64,000 nucleotides of DNA from Tetrapyrgos nigripes (lineage: Eukaryota; Basidiomycota; Agaricomycetes; Agaricales; Campanellaceae). The DNA is taken from contig JAACJM010000045.1 of the NCBI GenBank assembly GCA_013368315.1, positions 1-64,000 on the forward strand. Reading direction: 5' to 3'. This document shows, in pieces, positions 45,441-57,967 of this stretch (position 1 is the first letter of the stretch; each line of letters begins with the position of its first letter). The notes under the pieces are model-generated. The model worked only from the letters and a program-made list of their open reading frames with translations. It had not been told where the DNA came from and ran no database searches. The translations under genes and the position numbers were made by a program.

Positions 45441-47265
45441 TTACAACGCAAGAGAAGCACTAAAGTCAAAGGGAGCATTGGTCAAAGCAGCAGTAGCCAA
45501 TGAACCGGAAGAAAGCGTATCCCAATTATCCCCGTTCACCTGGATCTATAACCATGCGCAGCGAAGAAGAAAAAAGGGAAGGGAAATAAGTGATCCGCTC
45601 TGAAACAATCTCAAGCAAACATTAACAGCATGTCATTCTCACCTCATAATCCTCCCCTTCATGAGGATCCGTGTTCGTGATAAGCTCCCAGTAGAGCCAG
45701 GGAACCTTCTGACTGTTAATCTTTTGGATGTTGGAATTCATATTCGCAACTCGTCCACTGCCAACCAATGATCCCCATTCTTCAACAATGAGTTTCTTGC
45801 CAGCAGCTTTGGCTTGACTGACTGCGCTGGACATGAAGCTGTCGTAGTCGCTATAGGTGGAGAAGGAAAATGAACAATACAACAATCATCAGATTTCACG
45901 ATTCGTGCAAAACATGCTAGTGTATTTTGGACGAAACGGAACACTCACTCGTTGTAATCGTGAATAGCAACCACGTCTATAGCACAGGAGCTGCTGAAAA
46001 AAGTAGACTGGACGCTAGCTGCAGCGGAGCCTCCTCCAGTGAAGATCAACTGGTTTCTATCCCCAACGTTGTTCCGAATCTGCAAACAATTGCACGTTGT
46101 GGTTAGGGGTTTGGGCACTCAAAGCACAGTCAGCGAAGAGAAATAATCATAATCACCTGTTGGGCTGTACTGCAGATCCATGACAAGTGAGCCTGGTGAA
46201 GAGACCGAGATCGAGTCAGGTCCAGATAGCTTTCATAATGGTAGTAGGCTAGCTTACGAGGTAGAAACTCTGGTCAAAGATCATCGGTCTGCAGGGAAAA
46301 GCGTCGTCAGTCAAGGTCTTGGAAACCTTGTTAATCTGAGAGTACCCACTCGTTTTGAGCTTCATATCCAAAGATATAGCCTCCAAGCTCGCTATATGGG
46401 CGATTTCCCAAAAGAGAGTTCTTATGACCATTGAGTATGTGAGTGATACGTTGGTTGAAGGTGTTGATGGCGTCTACGGGCAATGAGTCAAACGGCTCAT
46501 GGGTGCGCTGGAAAGGAAGGGAAATTCATGTTTTGAGACAGACCTGGGTTAGTGTAGAAGCCATTGACACCATATCTCTGAGCGTATAGATCATTGGCTT
46601 GAAGACTGTTTTCTGAGGAAAGCACAACATTGTCAGATCATGTATGCACTGGCACCGTATACGAATGGGATTGAAACGCACTGTCATACATTCCAAGGAG
46701 CAGCTTGATGCCTAGACGAGACCAGGAAGAAAATCAGTCAAAGAACTCCGGCTTCAGCGAGGCTACAGGCCACAAACCTCGGTCATGAGCGTCAACCTTC
46801 GAAAGAGAAGAAGCAGAAACGCCCAATGAATAAATACACATAGAAGTCAACCATCATACGTCCTCCATCTGCGAACTCAAAACTCACCATCAGCTGATCG
46901 ATTTGATTCAAAATCGTATCATCATAGGTTCCAAGGCCATTGTGCTCAAGATCAGGGACTGCCTGATTGTCGCTTCCTTTCTGACCTGCAGCATGGCCAG
47001 TGACCCAGGTTCTGAGGACCTTCATACCTGCAGCTTTCATCCCGTCCAAGAGAGCATGTCGATCTGCGTCTGGAAGAGAGTAGGCGTAGTAGTTCTGTTT
47101 TTAAGACGAAAAGTCAAATCAGAAATAGTGGCCAGTTAGGAGACGCGGGCGTGGCCAAGACAACAGACGCACATTTGCTCCAGCAAAGCTATTGGCTGCA
47201 CCGACGCTTTTGCCAAGGATCAAGACTTGGGCTATGAAAAGAAGAAGGGTGCTGAAAGACTTCAT
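45441..47265 (-). CDS. Secreted glycoside hydrolase family 5 enzyme
   Basis: Minus-strand gene with about eleven small exons. It starts at 47265 with a signal peptide (MKSFSTLLLFIAQVLIL). Blocks follow in order: YYAYSLPDADRHALLDGMKA, AGMKVLRTWVTG, GTYDDTILNQIDQLM, GIKLLLGMYD, RYGVNGFYTNP, GYIFGYEAQNEP, LIFTGGGSAAA, CAIDVVAIHDYNE, KLIVEEWGSLVG, VPWLYWELI. QNEP appears only after splicing out the intron at about 46351-46292 and supplies the acid/base Glu. EEWG supplies the nucleophile Glu. The last exon ends FDFSASLAL at 45441. Clan A fold; probably acts outside the cell on a beta-linked cell-wall or plant polysaccharide. The subfamily and substrate were not determined. Confidence 0.88.
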
Positions 47266-49203
47266 TGGTGCCAGTGTAGAGGTCAGTCAAGGACTGAGTG
47301 AAGCTTGAGACCTGGGATGACATCGCGTCAAAGTTGGGCTTTTTATATGTAGCATCACATCGGGCCGTGTGGGGCGCTGTCCTTGCTAGGGTTTCAGATG
47401 TTCGGCCTATCATATGCTGAAGAAATGATCATGTTTGCTATTAAGGTCGACCATTAGACTCAGATACTACCGTATAAGCCGTAAAAGAATGCCTCGTACC
47501 ACCCAATCCAAATATCTCGTTCCAAGTTTCCTAGTATCCTAGTATCCTCGTGTCCCAGCGCCAATTCAGCTAGGAGGAATCAGACCACCGAAAAAGCATA
47601 CAAAGCACATGCGACGATGAGAACCTGGAACTTGTTCCATGAGATTTTTTCGGCCTTGCCCTTTGAGGTGAGTCCAGAAATATAGTTGACCACTCAGCAA
47701 TGCCTCCCGTCCGCTGAATCTACGATATTATCATCTCGTTCTGCAGAAATTCGAGACTGCTTTTCGCAAGAACAGTACAAAAAGAAAGAGAAAAACGCGT
47801 TAGAATCCCGAATTACGATGCAACCGTAGGCTAGCACGCACCTCAACATATTCAAAACACCCCAAATTAGTCCAAACTAAGCTCAATGTCAGCGATCCAT
47901 CGGACAATGCTGCCAGTGTCCACGACTTGAGCTGAAGCGCTTGTAAGACCATGCCAAAATAGGTAGGGAAGAGTAACAAGACCCACATATGCGCGGAACT
48001 TGAAAGGGGTTAGAACGGGAATCCTCGACTTGATGAGAAAACGGTCACTTGAAAAAGGCCGAAGCTTGAAGCTTGAAGACCGATATGACGGTTTGGGTAA
48101 CAGCTGGGTTAATTGAAAAGCTAAGAGACTGCCGTCGTTGTCGCGGTCGAGGAACAACATCACAACAACTGCCATCTGCACCAAGACCCATCTGACGAGT
48201 TTCAAAGTATTTACTATATCGTAAGTAAATTCTTTCTATATGGAATAAAGTACAAGACGTCGTTACAAAAGTATCCAAAAAGTATCAGTACGTGCTACCA
48301 TAAATATGAATCTTGCTTAAGCAAGAGCTCAAGTATACTAGTACTCGTCACTTTACTCAACCCCGTTCAAAAACTACTACAAGTACGTATACGTATGTAT
48401 CTATTATGACGATGAGTGGGTGGACGGGTAGAGGTGTGTTGCAAGTATCGATATCATGTACGTGTGCCTGGACTATGTATACGTATGAGGATCACTTGAC
48501 AAGGTGAAAGAGAGACATGAAGGAGCGTAATGCAGAATATGGTATGAGGGTGATGGCCTGAACACGACAGTGACACGTATAAGAACAGGCAATAGGATAC
48601 TAAATACGTATTTAGGTACTACTTTGGTTGGTTGCTGACTAGTTAATAGTGACATGGTCCACAGAGAGGTAGAGACTGAGATGGAGGTTGAGGGGAGAAG
48701 AAAGAGAAGGAAGAAAGACAAAAGAGAAAGAGATTTGATAACAAGTTAACGCTGAGATCTGAAGAAATGGAAGTGACAGGTGACTCTGCGGTGTGAAGCG
48801 TGAAGCGGAAGGTCGGAACGAGAGGAGAGGTTGGATACAAGATGATAAAAGAGAGACATACACGGAAGGAGAGATCCAAGAGAGGGCATAGGCTAAAGAT
48901 ACGGATGGTGAGGCGCCATGGAGATATTTGGCACCTCAGCCTCATAAGACAAGCTCTACGCGATTGCCTTCTCTGCATCTTGACACCGACTGAGCGAGGT
49001 CTGCGGGCTAGAGCCAGACGGTCACCCTCGCTCAGCCTTTGTGTATCGGTGGACATCAGACTATCTTTTCTGTTTTTTCAACCAGAAACAGCCAGCCTTC
49101 CCAAGAATGTTATGTTACCCTGGCCCTTCTTCCCAACCTCCGAACACCTCGGCTACTCCATACCCTTCCCTATCCCACTCCCTTCCTCCTTCACACACAA
49201 CAC
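47266..49203. other. Intergenic region with a possible unresolved membrane gene
   Basis: On the minus strand, 48205-47800 contains hydrophobic coding-like stretches (VLLLFPTYFGMVLQALQL, ALSDGSLTLSLVW). Near 47625 a stretch reads WNKFQVLIVACALYAFSVV before a stop. These could be exons of a small membrane protein, but I could not close the phases. 48313-49200 holds only incidental frames. Confidence 0.3.
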
Positions 49204-50637
49204 TCAGACCCTCGACGTAGTCAGCCTCGACACCACAACCGCCAGCGCAATCAACAAGCCCCATCTCCACTTGTCCCATATCAACTGGGTCCAGGCACCC
49301 GTTGCCGTTGTCCCGTTTGTCGAATTTGTGGTAGACTTGTTCACTGAAGAGTTACCATTGGTGTTGGCGTTGGTATTATCACTGCCACCACCACTACCGT
49401 TTGCGGGCACGGCGGTGGATTCGGACCCGAAATGGGCTATTGAACCATTTGTAGATATCGATCCCAGACCTAATCCCAGAGGTTGTTTTCCAGTAGCACT
49501 GCTCGGCAGCGGTGGCACAGGAGGTAGTAGAAATGATTTAGGGTCAGTTGTCTTGGAGCTGGATGCTTCGCCCATGTTGGGTAAGTCGCGGGGAGATGGT
49601 GTGCAGTACTGTATAATGATATCATATAATTATGATTTGATGATGTGTAACGGAGTTGAGAAATAAAAGGAGATAAGTAAATCATTAGTGATGAGTTAAA
49701 CGTTGGGGGTAAGAGGCTACCGCGGTCCATCATAGACATAGACGCCGATGAGGGGTAGGAATGATGGTACGAAGTAGACAGAAGACTTACATCTGGGAAG
49801 GCTTCTCTGAAGCGTGCTTGCTTGAGATTCCACTCATGACTCCGGGCAGCGAAGACACGTTTGTGTGAGTCGGAGGAGGTAACCGAGCCGGTCGTCATTT
49901 CGTCAGAGAGCATGAAGGATAGCAGGCCCGTTAATCTGTCAAGCAGGCATCATCAGTAACAGTTTCGATGTCAGCGTAGCTTATCCAATGGTGCCAAGGG
50001 GGCATACTTGACAAGGAGCGAGCGTTACTCACATCGTCGCAACACTCCAAGCCGGGTTCCACTGTAGCAGAACAAAAGTGCGGTGGTTAGAGGTGGCATC
50101 GCTATGGATGAGGATGAGCGACTCACAGTTCCCGGATGGAAATCTGACATGGAGAAACAAATCTTTCTGTCGGGTGAAAATCTTCCAGAGGGCGTCAACA
50201 TCTACGAGGTAGCACACAAGTCAGGAACGGGGCGTCTGCCAAGCACAAGAACCACGCACCTTGATACCGGGAGGCTTGAATGGGTACTCTGAAGGAAACA
50301 TGAGAAGACCATGGTACTCTCCGCCAGCGAAGGGCGAATCTGGAGGTCCGCGCTAATCCCACAGTTTAGAAATGTTGTCCACGGAGCATGTGAAACGCCT
50401 CACGATGATGTAGTTCCCTGTAGGCCAGTCGTGAGTACACCGGTCTATGGTACCAATACACAAGGTTACGCACAATTCAGGATGTTCCTCTCATCGGGTA
50501 CAGCCCAAACGAATGGGGGCGGCTCCTTCTGCATTGCAGCATATTCCTTTGTCAGCTGTAGAGGTTCGGGCTTAGTTTGAGGACTGTTTGGAGCACAGAA
50601 GGGCACATACACGCTTTTGAGCAGCTTTGCTGGCCAT
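49204..50637 (-). CDS. UBC6: Tail-anchored ubiquitin-conjugating enzyme E2 (Ubc6 type)
   Basis: E2 enzyme of the ER membrane that works with ERAD ubiquitin ligases. Minus-strand exons spell, after splicing: [115 protein letters not shown] and [15 protein letters not shown]. The catalytic Cys is in KICFSMSD, and the absence of the usual HPN motif is typical of the Ubc6 group. The last exon (49575 region to 49204) is Pro/Ser/Asn-rich and ends in a single C-terminal helix ([12 protein letters not shown]), the tail anchor. The start at 50637 fits the conserved [14 protein letters not shown]. About eight exons, all GT-AG. Confidence 0.93.
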
Positions 50638-53500
50638 TAAACCGAAAAATTGAAGATGAAAGGTGGGGAAAGAAAGATAAAGCGAGGCTGTCGGTGGAGG
50701 ATGTGATGAATGAAATGACTGACGAGCCGTGGGAACATCATTGCAGTCAGGTGGTAATAATTCCCTTTTTCGGTTTATACCTTGTTCTTCTCCCAAACCT
50801 TCATCTACAGATAGTCTATGCCTTGAAGTACTCGGGTTGTTCATCTTAGCTCTACAAGATCAATCAAGTCGCCGGTTACTAAAGATTTGCTGTAATCTAT
50901 CGCAGTATCGCCTTCACCTCAGATGCGGCCGAGTCGCGTTGTGACCTCAACGACCTCGTGCGTATACTATTTTCCAAAGGCACCAACTATCACAAGGAAA
51001 GGCTACTGTACAGAGTATGTCTCTTCGCTCGTCACTGAAGCTCAGAGAGCGCTGGCTGTTTGCTGGCTGTACCTCAAAGTTGCACAATTATCGTCACCCA
51101 AAGCTGTTGTCAGAATCATCATCGAGATTTTGATATCAACCCTTCTCGTAAAGCAATGGCCTTTCTTGGCCAACATCGACAAAACCCTCAATCAACACTC
51201 AACAGACCGCTGTCTAGTTACTTCCGCTATTACTACTTACTTTTGTCCGTCAAAAGTCAACCATCGGATCTCCCGCTACTACTTAGCATACTGCCCGGTA
51301 ACTTGAAAAAAACCGAGTGTCGGCCCCCGCACCTTTCGACAAAAATCACCTGCGTACGACAGGCTGTGGCAGAGGAATTACTGACTGCGCAAGACTAGGC
51401 CAAGCCGAACCGACAGGACGTGTCCGCCGTACCTAAGCTTGCTGGCGGTGCCGCGGTTTGAAATGGCTCGGCGACAACGCCGTCTGATTAGATCCTACGT
51501 ACTCGGCTTTCGCATCATTCGCCTGGGTATCATCCCCAACATCATCATTACACCGTGCATTATCATTACCAATTGTGGGATCCCTCTGGTATCTACTTAT
51601 GTATATATAACGTGTTTCTGGTAGTAGGATCTGCACCGTGACTGCGCCGCGGCACTGTACTACATCGACGTGATCCAACAGTCAGCTATGTACTAGTATA
51701 CATTGTTAGTATTTACTTCTGCGGCTTCCCATAACCGACAATTAAATAGGTCCGTAGCATCTGCAACATTCGGCATTTAACAAGCACCCCGAACCATGCG
51801 CACTCTGCTCATCCACATCATGATTACCAATGTATCCGATACCGCGATCAGGCATTTTTGATAATCTCCCTTCCCACCAAATAGGTAGCTTAGAGCTGTA
51901 GCAAATTTTATAGCTAGCGCATGCGCATATGCGAACAAACCATCTATCTCTATCTATCTGGCCACATCGTTGCTCCACCTCCGAGAGGAAATGAGCGTCA
52001 ATACTCCCTAGTCGGTAGCATTTACACACCGTGACGACCTTGTGGTTTTCCTGATCGAGATGATTTCTGACTGTAGTTCTCAACTCCCAGTCATCTATGA
52101 CTGGCAATCGAGCCATTGAAACGTATTTGAGTACAAAGGCCCCGATGGGCTCTGGTAACACGTTTCTAGATTGTGCTCAATAAAGAGGCTATGGCAGTCA
52201 AGCCGCAGAAACGCCTTGAAGCGTATCGAGCAATGCTATCATGCCAATTGACGAAGAGCAATCGTAGTCCATATTAGCAGCCAACAGAATCATTGTGACA
52301 GACTCGAGATTCATGAGATATCCCACTCTTCAGCTTCATCACTTCAAGTACTCTTCCACAACCTCCACAGCCCCCTCCAACACATTAATATCCCAAATCG
52401 TCGTCCAACTCCTATCCCCCAACTTCTTCCCTTCTTCCTCACTCCGGGCCTCATTGCAAAGCCCACTGTGGCGAGCGTCAGTTTTAATTCTACGGTCGTC
52501 GTCCTCTTCGGAGTCTCCTTCCTCTCTCTGACTCTGACTGGCGTTATTAATAACTTGACTATTCCAATGCTCCAAACCCACAGCATCCCCATCGCATTAT
52601 ACATGAAGGTCCTAAGGAGTGTATAGCAAACTTGTCAATAAGGTAAGTGGCCATTCCGGCCTCAGGCTGTCCTAGACTCCTATCCGCCCGTCACGGCAAA
52701 CCAACGGCAGTTAAGTACTGCGCTCCCTCGATTTCTACCTTGTGAAATCCTTACAACTCATTCCCTGTACCGGGCATGCGTTCACGGTTCAGAGTCTTCA
52801 ATATCAATTACTCGTTCCGGCCCATCTGACTCGATGTGACTGGACGACGTAGTATATAAGTAGATACTTTTCCTGTGCTTTAACCTATGTACCTGTACTT
52901 ATGATTCTGAGTTGAATCAAGTGTTTTACTTGGCATACTTACCTCTGAGCGTTACTCAGCTACTAAATCGACTCAACTAGTACTGACCTCCAACAGCTTT
53001 ATGGCGCGATCTTTTATTACTTAAACGGTGTACATACAAATTGTGGCTGAAGCGTGCATCTACGCGTACTTGTTTCCTATAACGACTTGGCATATTTTCT
53101 AGCGGTCCATCTCTCGAATTAGTATCTGGCAGCTTCGACTTCAAAGCTACGTCGACCCCTTGAGTACAGCTCTTCACAACTGAAGAGCTTGAGGGGATAT
53201 TACTAGAATAGATCGAGGACAGCCACTGCCATGGTGCCACCTTCGTCGAGACGAGCTGTGCTTGTGCTAAATTCTAATAGTAAGCATTATATACTATATA
53301 AAGAGAAATGCTCTCACCCTCAACCACCCCTAAACGCCCTCATATGTTCTGTAGTACAGTGGGACGTACGTCTTTGTGAAGAGCTCTACGGCGGCTCTGA
53401 TTGCATTTGCCAGCCAGGCTATGCCTCTATAGTTCCTGTTGCTGAAATAACTCGAAATTCCAGCTGTACTTATACGATTCGGAAACATAGATAGTTCTGT
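50638..53500. other. Long intergenic stretch
   Basis: Short frames on both strands, for example a 139-codon minus frame at 52161-51742 with scattered cysteines, but no domain and no splice chain. No RNA gene or repeat with duplicated borders was found. Confidence 0.35.
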
Positions 53501-53511
53501 TTACACCTAGT

Positions 53512-54066
53512 AAAAAGAAAGTTCAGTCCTGGACGGAAAGTCCGGTTCAAAGTTCAAGAATTTTGTGGACGCGTCCGAACGCGCTGAACTTGAACTTGTA
53601 ATGCATTTCTGACCGGAATTTGGTCGTCAGTGCTTGATTTTTTCAAAATTTTTTGATGTTTGACAATCACTCAAATTGTATATACATTCTGTATTCATAT
53701 CTGTGCAATTACATTCTATTTTAGTAGAGCATTTGGACATGTAATTGACGCAGTAACATCCCTCTCTGAGCTGGAATGCAGAGCCATTTCTGTATACTTC
53801 CTTTTTCTGTGCTTTGGCCGGTCTTTTGTCATCAACGGGCCTTGAAGTCTCCACCCGTGCATAGACAACTACTTAACTTGTTGCTATCTTGGTAAGAGAA
53901 ATGGATTCGGCTATCTCGGAGAGAGAAAAAGTTCGGACGCGTCCGAACCTTAACCGGACTTGAAGTCCAGTCCGAAGTTCAGCGAGTTCAAAAAATTTGG
54001 CGCTGAACCGGACAGTGCCGGACTTTGCTTTCACCTTGTTCAAAGTTCAAACACGTACCTAGCCTC
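53512..54066. repeat. Palindrome-rich inverted repeat element (MITE-like), about 555 bp
   Basis: Both ends are rich in AAAGTTC and GTCCGG motifs in opposite orientation. The element holds GGACGCGTCC at 53567-53576 and the perfect 18-bp palindrome GTTCGGACGCGTCCGAAC at 53931-53948. ACCTAG occurs just before the left end and just after the right end, which might be a target duplication but is short. There is no coding content. Confidence 0.6.
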
Positions 54067-54902
54067 AAGAACCAGACTGATGATACACTGTGTGGGCATC
54101 GTATTATCTGGGGCTACCTACTGAATGCCGCTTTCATATCTGGTTTATTAAGAATTCATAGAACCATTTGAGAATTTGGCACTCATGCTGAGAAATTCCT
54201 TGCCGATTGCGTGCATCAGTCGAACTTTCGATGGCATACAGGGGAAACAGATACTTGTCGTGAGAAAGGAAAAAGAGAAACCACACCAACAGCGTTTAGG
54301 GGCTTACTACATCTTATGGTACATACATATTGAAAAAGCCTCACATGTTCCCACCGCCACATTAAGTCAAGGTTTTAGGTGCCTCAATTGCGGGAAATGA
54401 ACCAGAATTAGACTTGAAGTTATCCAAATATGAAGATTACAAGTACTCATCTATACTGCAGCGAAACACCGGTGCCAGCAGGGATTTATAGAATTCTGAA
54501 GAGAATTCGGCGCTAGCCACGCTCTACGGTTTCCGTATCTGGAATTGCGGATGTCGGGTATCAGCAGTCCACTCCGGAATATCCTAATCCGACATCACCT
54601 TTGAATCTTTAAATTATTATGTAACCAATTGTCTGTGGCGCCACAGGGGTTAGCTGCTGCACGGTGATCCCACCAAACTCAAAGTGCGGCCTCATATAGC
54701 GTTCACCATTACATTTCTCGAGGTTTGGAACTTCTTTGACAGTTCTTGAGTTTGCTGATAAAAACGGAAGCGACCGGTACTTCAAGTTCAGGTCGCATCA
54801 CGACGAGACGAGTGGACTATTCCTGTGGCCTCTCTTCCTCACTTACTCGTCCACTGGAGTCGTTCCCCCTTCCTCACAACTTCAAATTCAGATTCCCCAC
54901 CC
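54067..54902. other. Intergenic, no gene recognised
   Basis: A 74-codon frame at 54176-54400 has no recognisable feature. The last 200 bp before the ATG at 54903 probably form the 5' flank of the next gene. Confidence 0.35.
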
Positions 54903-56547
54903 ATGGACTCACTCCCATCAGGAACCGAAGGCGGCGCAGACCCCCTCTCCTCCCTCCCTCCAGCCCTTGCTTCCATCATCTCAGCGGCCCTAGCTGGTTT
55001 GATCCAACAAATCCTTCCTTACATATACATCTTGATCGTTGCCTCTTTATGGCTTGGAATCTCCTTGTGTCTTTTCCTGGCACTGTTGTATACCTCGCGC
55101 CCAGAGAAAAGGAGAACGCCAGCGTTTATATGTTGTGTAATAGCAGTGGGGTTTGGGACAATTCCGGGGATTTTATTAGTGAGGTTGATCGTGAGTTTCC
55201 CTGTTAATTGCCAGATTTTGAGTTGCTATTTTGTGTAGAGACTTACTTGATGCTGACCTCTTGAACCCATAAATGCATAACCCTTTAGATCAAAGGCTTC
55301 ACAGCAAACATCTCCGACAGTGCCAACGTCCTCATCGAAATGAAACCATACATCTTCGCCTTTACCTTCTTCTCCTTCTTCTCCTCCATCTGTGTAGACT
55401 CTATTCTACTCCTTCGCCTTATTCCCTTACTCAAACTACCTAACTCTTTCTCCACCAGGGCCAAGTCATTCCTGGTTCTCGGACCCCTCCTCGTAATCAA
55501 ACTAGGCCGAATCGCAGCAATCATTGTCCTAGTTATCAACTTTATCAAGAAAAGTCGAACTGTACCCCCCAATGATCCGCTTGAATTGTGGACGGTCATT
55601 ACGGTGATGCAGGAACCAAGGATAGCGTGGGCGTTGCAGTTGATTGATAATGGGTAAGTGGCGGACTACTCCTGACGTTAAATCAATATATTCTTCATTT
55701 CGGGGCATTTTTTACGTCAGACAAGAGGATGTCGCTGACCAGACATGTATAATGATGCCAGGCTCTGCTCATCCTTGTTCATGTACCTCCTCAAACGAGG
55801 AATTTCAAAGACTTTCAAAAAATCGAGTGAGTACGAACTCCCATTGATCTTCTGCAACATTAGGGTTCTGACGCTTGAGCATTGCTACCCTTATTTTATT
55901 CTTGATCAATTCTTGAAGCTGGCTACGTCCGACGCATACGTGCTCTATTCTTGATCGCTGCCTCCTCATTCGTCTTTCCAGTCATCTTCGGCATCATAGA
56001 ACTCGTGTTCCTGACCCGAAAGCTGAGTGAATTCGCCCTGGCTGCGATTAGTATCTCTGGGACGAATGTGGAGGTTATTGGAGTTTTGTTTGCTACGAGT
56101 GAGTCTTTTCTTTTGTTTGTTTCTTGGCGTCTTTGTGCGTCTGTCTCTTTATGGCAATGCCGATGTTGACGTCGACGTGTTTGAATTTTCGAATACTCAG
56201 TCTGGTCTTCAAGCACTCAAAATGAAACCGAGGTGCACAGTTCGAATAAGACTCCTATCAGCAGCAGATACAGTAGCAAAAACAATGCTGGTGGAGGGGC
56301 AATGAGCAGAGTACAAATTGGTGTCTCGGTGACGAGACAGACGACGTTTACGACTGGGCAAACACTTCCAGTGAGGTCGTCGACGACGGCGAAGGACCTT
56401 GAGGCTGGGACAGATATGGAGGTCGTGGAAATCGAGATGTCGAACTTGAAGGAGTTGATCCCTGAGAGGGATGATAGTAGTATTGCTCCGAGCTTTGAGA
56501 AGGACCAGGAAGTGCCGGGAAGTGTTATCCCCGAGCTCCACATTTGA
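54903..56547 (+). CDS. Seven-helix membrane protein of unknown family
   Basis: Exons 54903-55190, 55289-55653, about 55743-55826, 55919-56098 and 56201-56547. Predicted helices, in order: ILPYIYILIVASLWLGISL, ICCVIAVGFGTIPGILLV, FAFTFFSFFSSICVD, LLVIKLGRIAAIIVLVINF, a weak one around LCSSLFMYLL, ALFLIAASSFVFPVIFGIIE, and one near VEVIGVLFA. The cytosolic-type tail is long, Ser/Thr/Glu-rich. The layout is receptor-like, similar to fungal orphan membrane families. Four junctions close in phase. The join of exon 2 to exon 3 (55653 to 55743) does not: it needs one base more or less, so there is either a splice site I missed, an error or a frameshift. Confidence 0.65.
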
Positions 56548-57967
56548 GACTTCCCTCTGACCTTGGTATGTCGTGATGATGGCTCAGAAGGAGCGAATAG
56601 ATAGTAGCTCTTCAAGCTGTATGGGAAATCAGGCGTTGTGGTAGTCACGGTCGTGAACGCTATGTAGGTTTGCAAAGTAGTCGACGTTTATTGTGATAAT
56701 GATTATGAAAGCTGAAACAATTCAGGAACCAAGTAGGAACCTTCGGATGGTGTAATTTAGCTATTCCCGATACTTTAGTATAGGGTGTGTAGAAACAGTT
56801 TTTCTGAGAGTGAAGAAACGTGACTTTCAGAGTCATTTCTATCTGATGTACAACAGATCGAGCCACTCAATGCATATTCACTTGTGGGAAGTGAGTTCAA
56901 TTCATGACTTTTTTCGCTTTTAAAAGGCTGAGAGATGCGGCTGCAGAGCCAATGATCTCAGAAAACAATCCATATTATCTTTCTGAAGTCACTATACGAA
57001 TTGTCCAAGGTATGGAACTTTTTAGATAGCTTCTCAACGTAGATATCACTCATGCCTTCATAATTTGCTTAGAACAATAGTAGAACCAACTACATAGAAC
57101 TTTACACACTTTCACGAGTATGTACGTAGTAGTCACAAAAATCATTGCCATACCTTCATATTTCATCAGAATTGGTTGATTTCTTGTATATACCTACTTT
57201 AATATGTTATCAAGCTATAAATATCTCCCGGAGAGCTTAGTGGTAGATCTGTTCGTTGCTAGAGCTCGCTAAAAGTGGCCTATGAGTGAGAAGAGGCGCG
57301 TACTTCCAAATGTGGAAGTGCGCGCCGCCGTTCCGATCAAAGATTGATGGCATCATTGGCATGTTCATATCCCGGACAGCTTACACTATTCTCAGATTTG
57401 GGATGACAGGCCTTACACTATTTACAGCGCATAGCCGAGGTAAGTAGCTTACACTAACACTATTCTGGTCATTCCTCCCTTCCGGGTTTCCATAAAGCCT
57501 AGTACATAATACTGTAAGAGTCAAGACCCTGCAAAACGTAGCGACGGAGTGAATTCAAGTCAGTAAGATCTAGGTTTGAATTCAATTTGAATTAATGATT
57601 CCGTACATACATAGCTAGCGTTACTAGCGCAAACCGACTATTGATATTGACCAGTTGCTTGTACAACTGTAGTGTATAAGTAGACGCTGACGAGCACTGG
57701 GAAGTTATAACCCTTGTCTCTAATCTTCCCATACCTACCTTACCTACCCTACCTACATAGTCTCCCTTTCCCTCTTCTACTACCAACAGAGCATCTGCCT
57801 GTTCGACTGGGAAGCCAGAACCCAATCCCATCCGAGTCGTCCGCAGAGCGCTGCATCGCTTCGAAGAGAGGAATAAAGTTGGATTCGAATTCAACGAAGC
57901 CAAAGCCCTTAGCCTAGGCCTCCTTGGAATTGTAAACGAGTCACGACCGGGTCAATCAAACAGTGCC
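56548..57967. other. Intergenic with a strong hairpin
   Basis: No gene recognised. It contains the hairpin at 57295-57326 and repeated CTTACACTA motifs at about 57380-57450. A frame around 57714-57917 has no known domain. Confidence 0.4.
57295..57326. repeat. Hairpin-forming inverted repeat
   Basis: Arms GGCGCGTACTTCC and GGAAGTGCGCGCC pair over 13 positions with one G-T, around the 6-base loop AAATGT. It could be extruded DNA or an RNA hairpin; no terminator role is assumed in a eukaryote. Confidence 0.7.

Noticed and set aside
48800..49666. 288-codon plus-strand frame
   Set aside because: Its second half is antisense to the last exon of UBC6, which has a conserved domain structure and correct splicing; the frame is incidental.
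51742..52161. 139-codon minus-strand frame with cysteines
   Set aside because: No spacing pattern of a known domain, no splice partners, no coding-like conservation visible.
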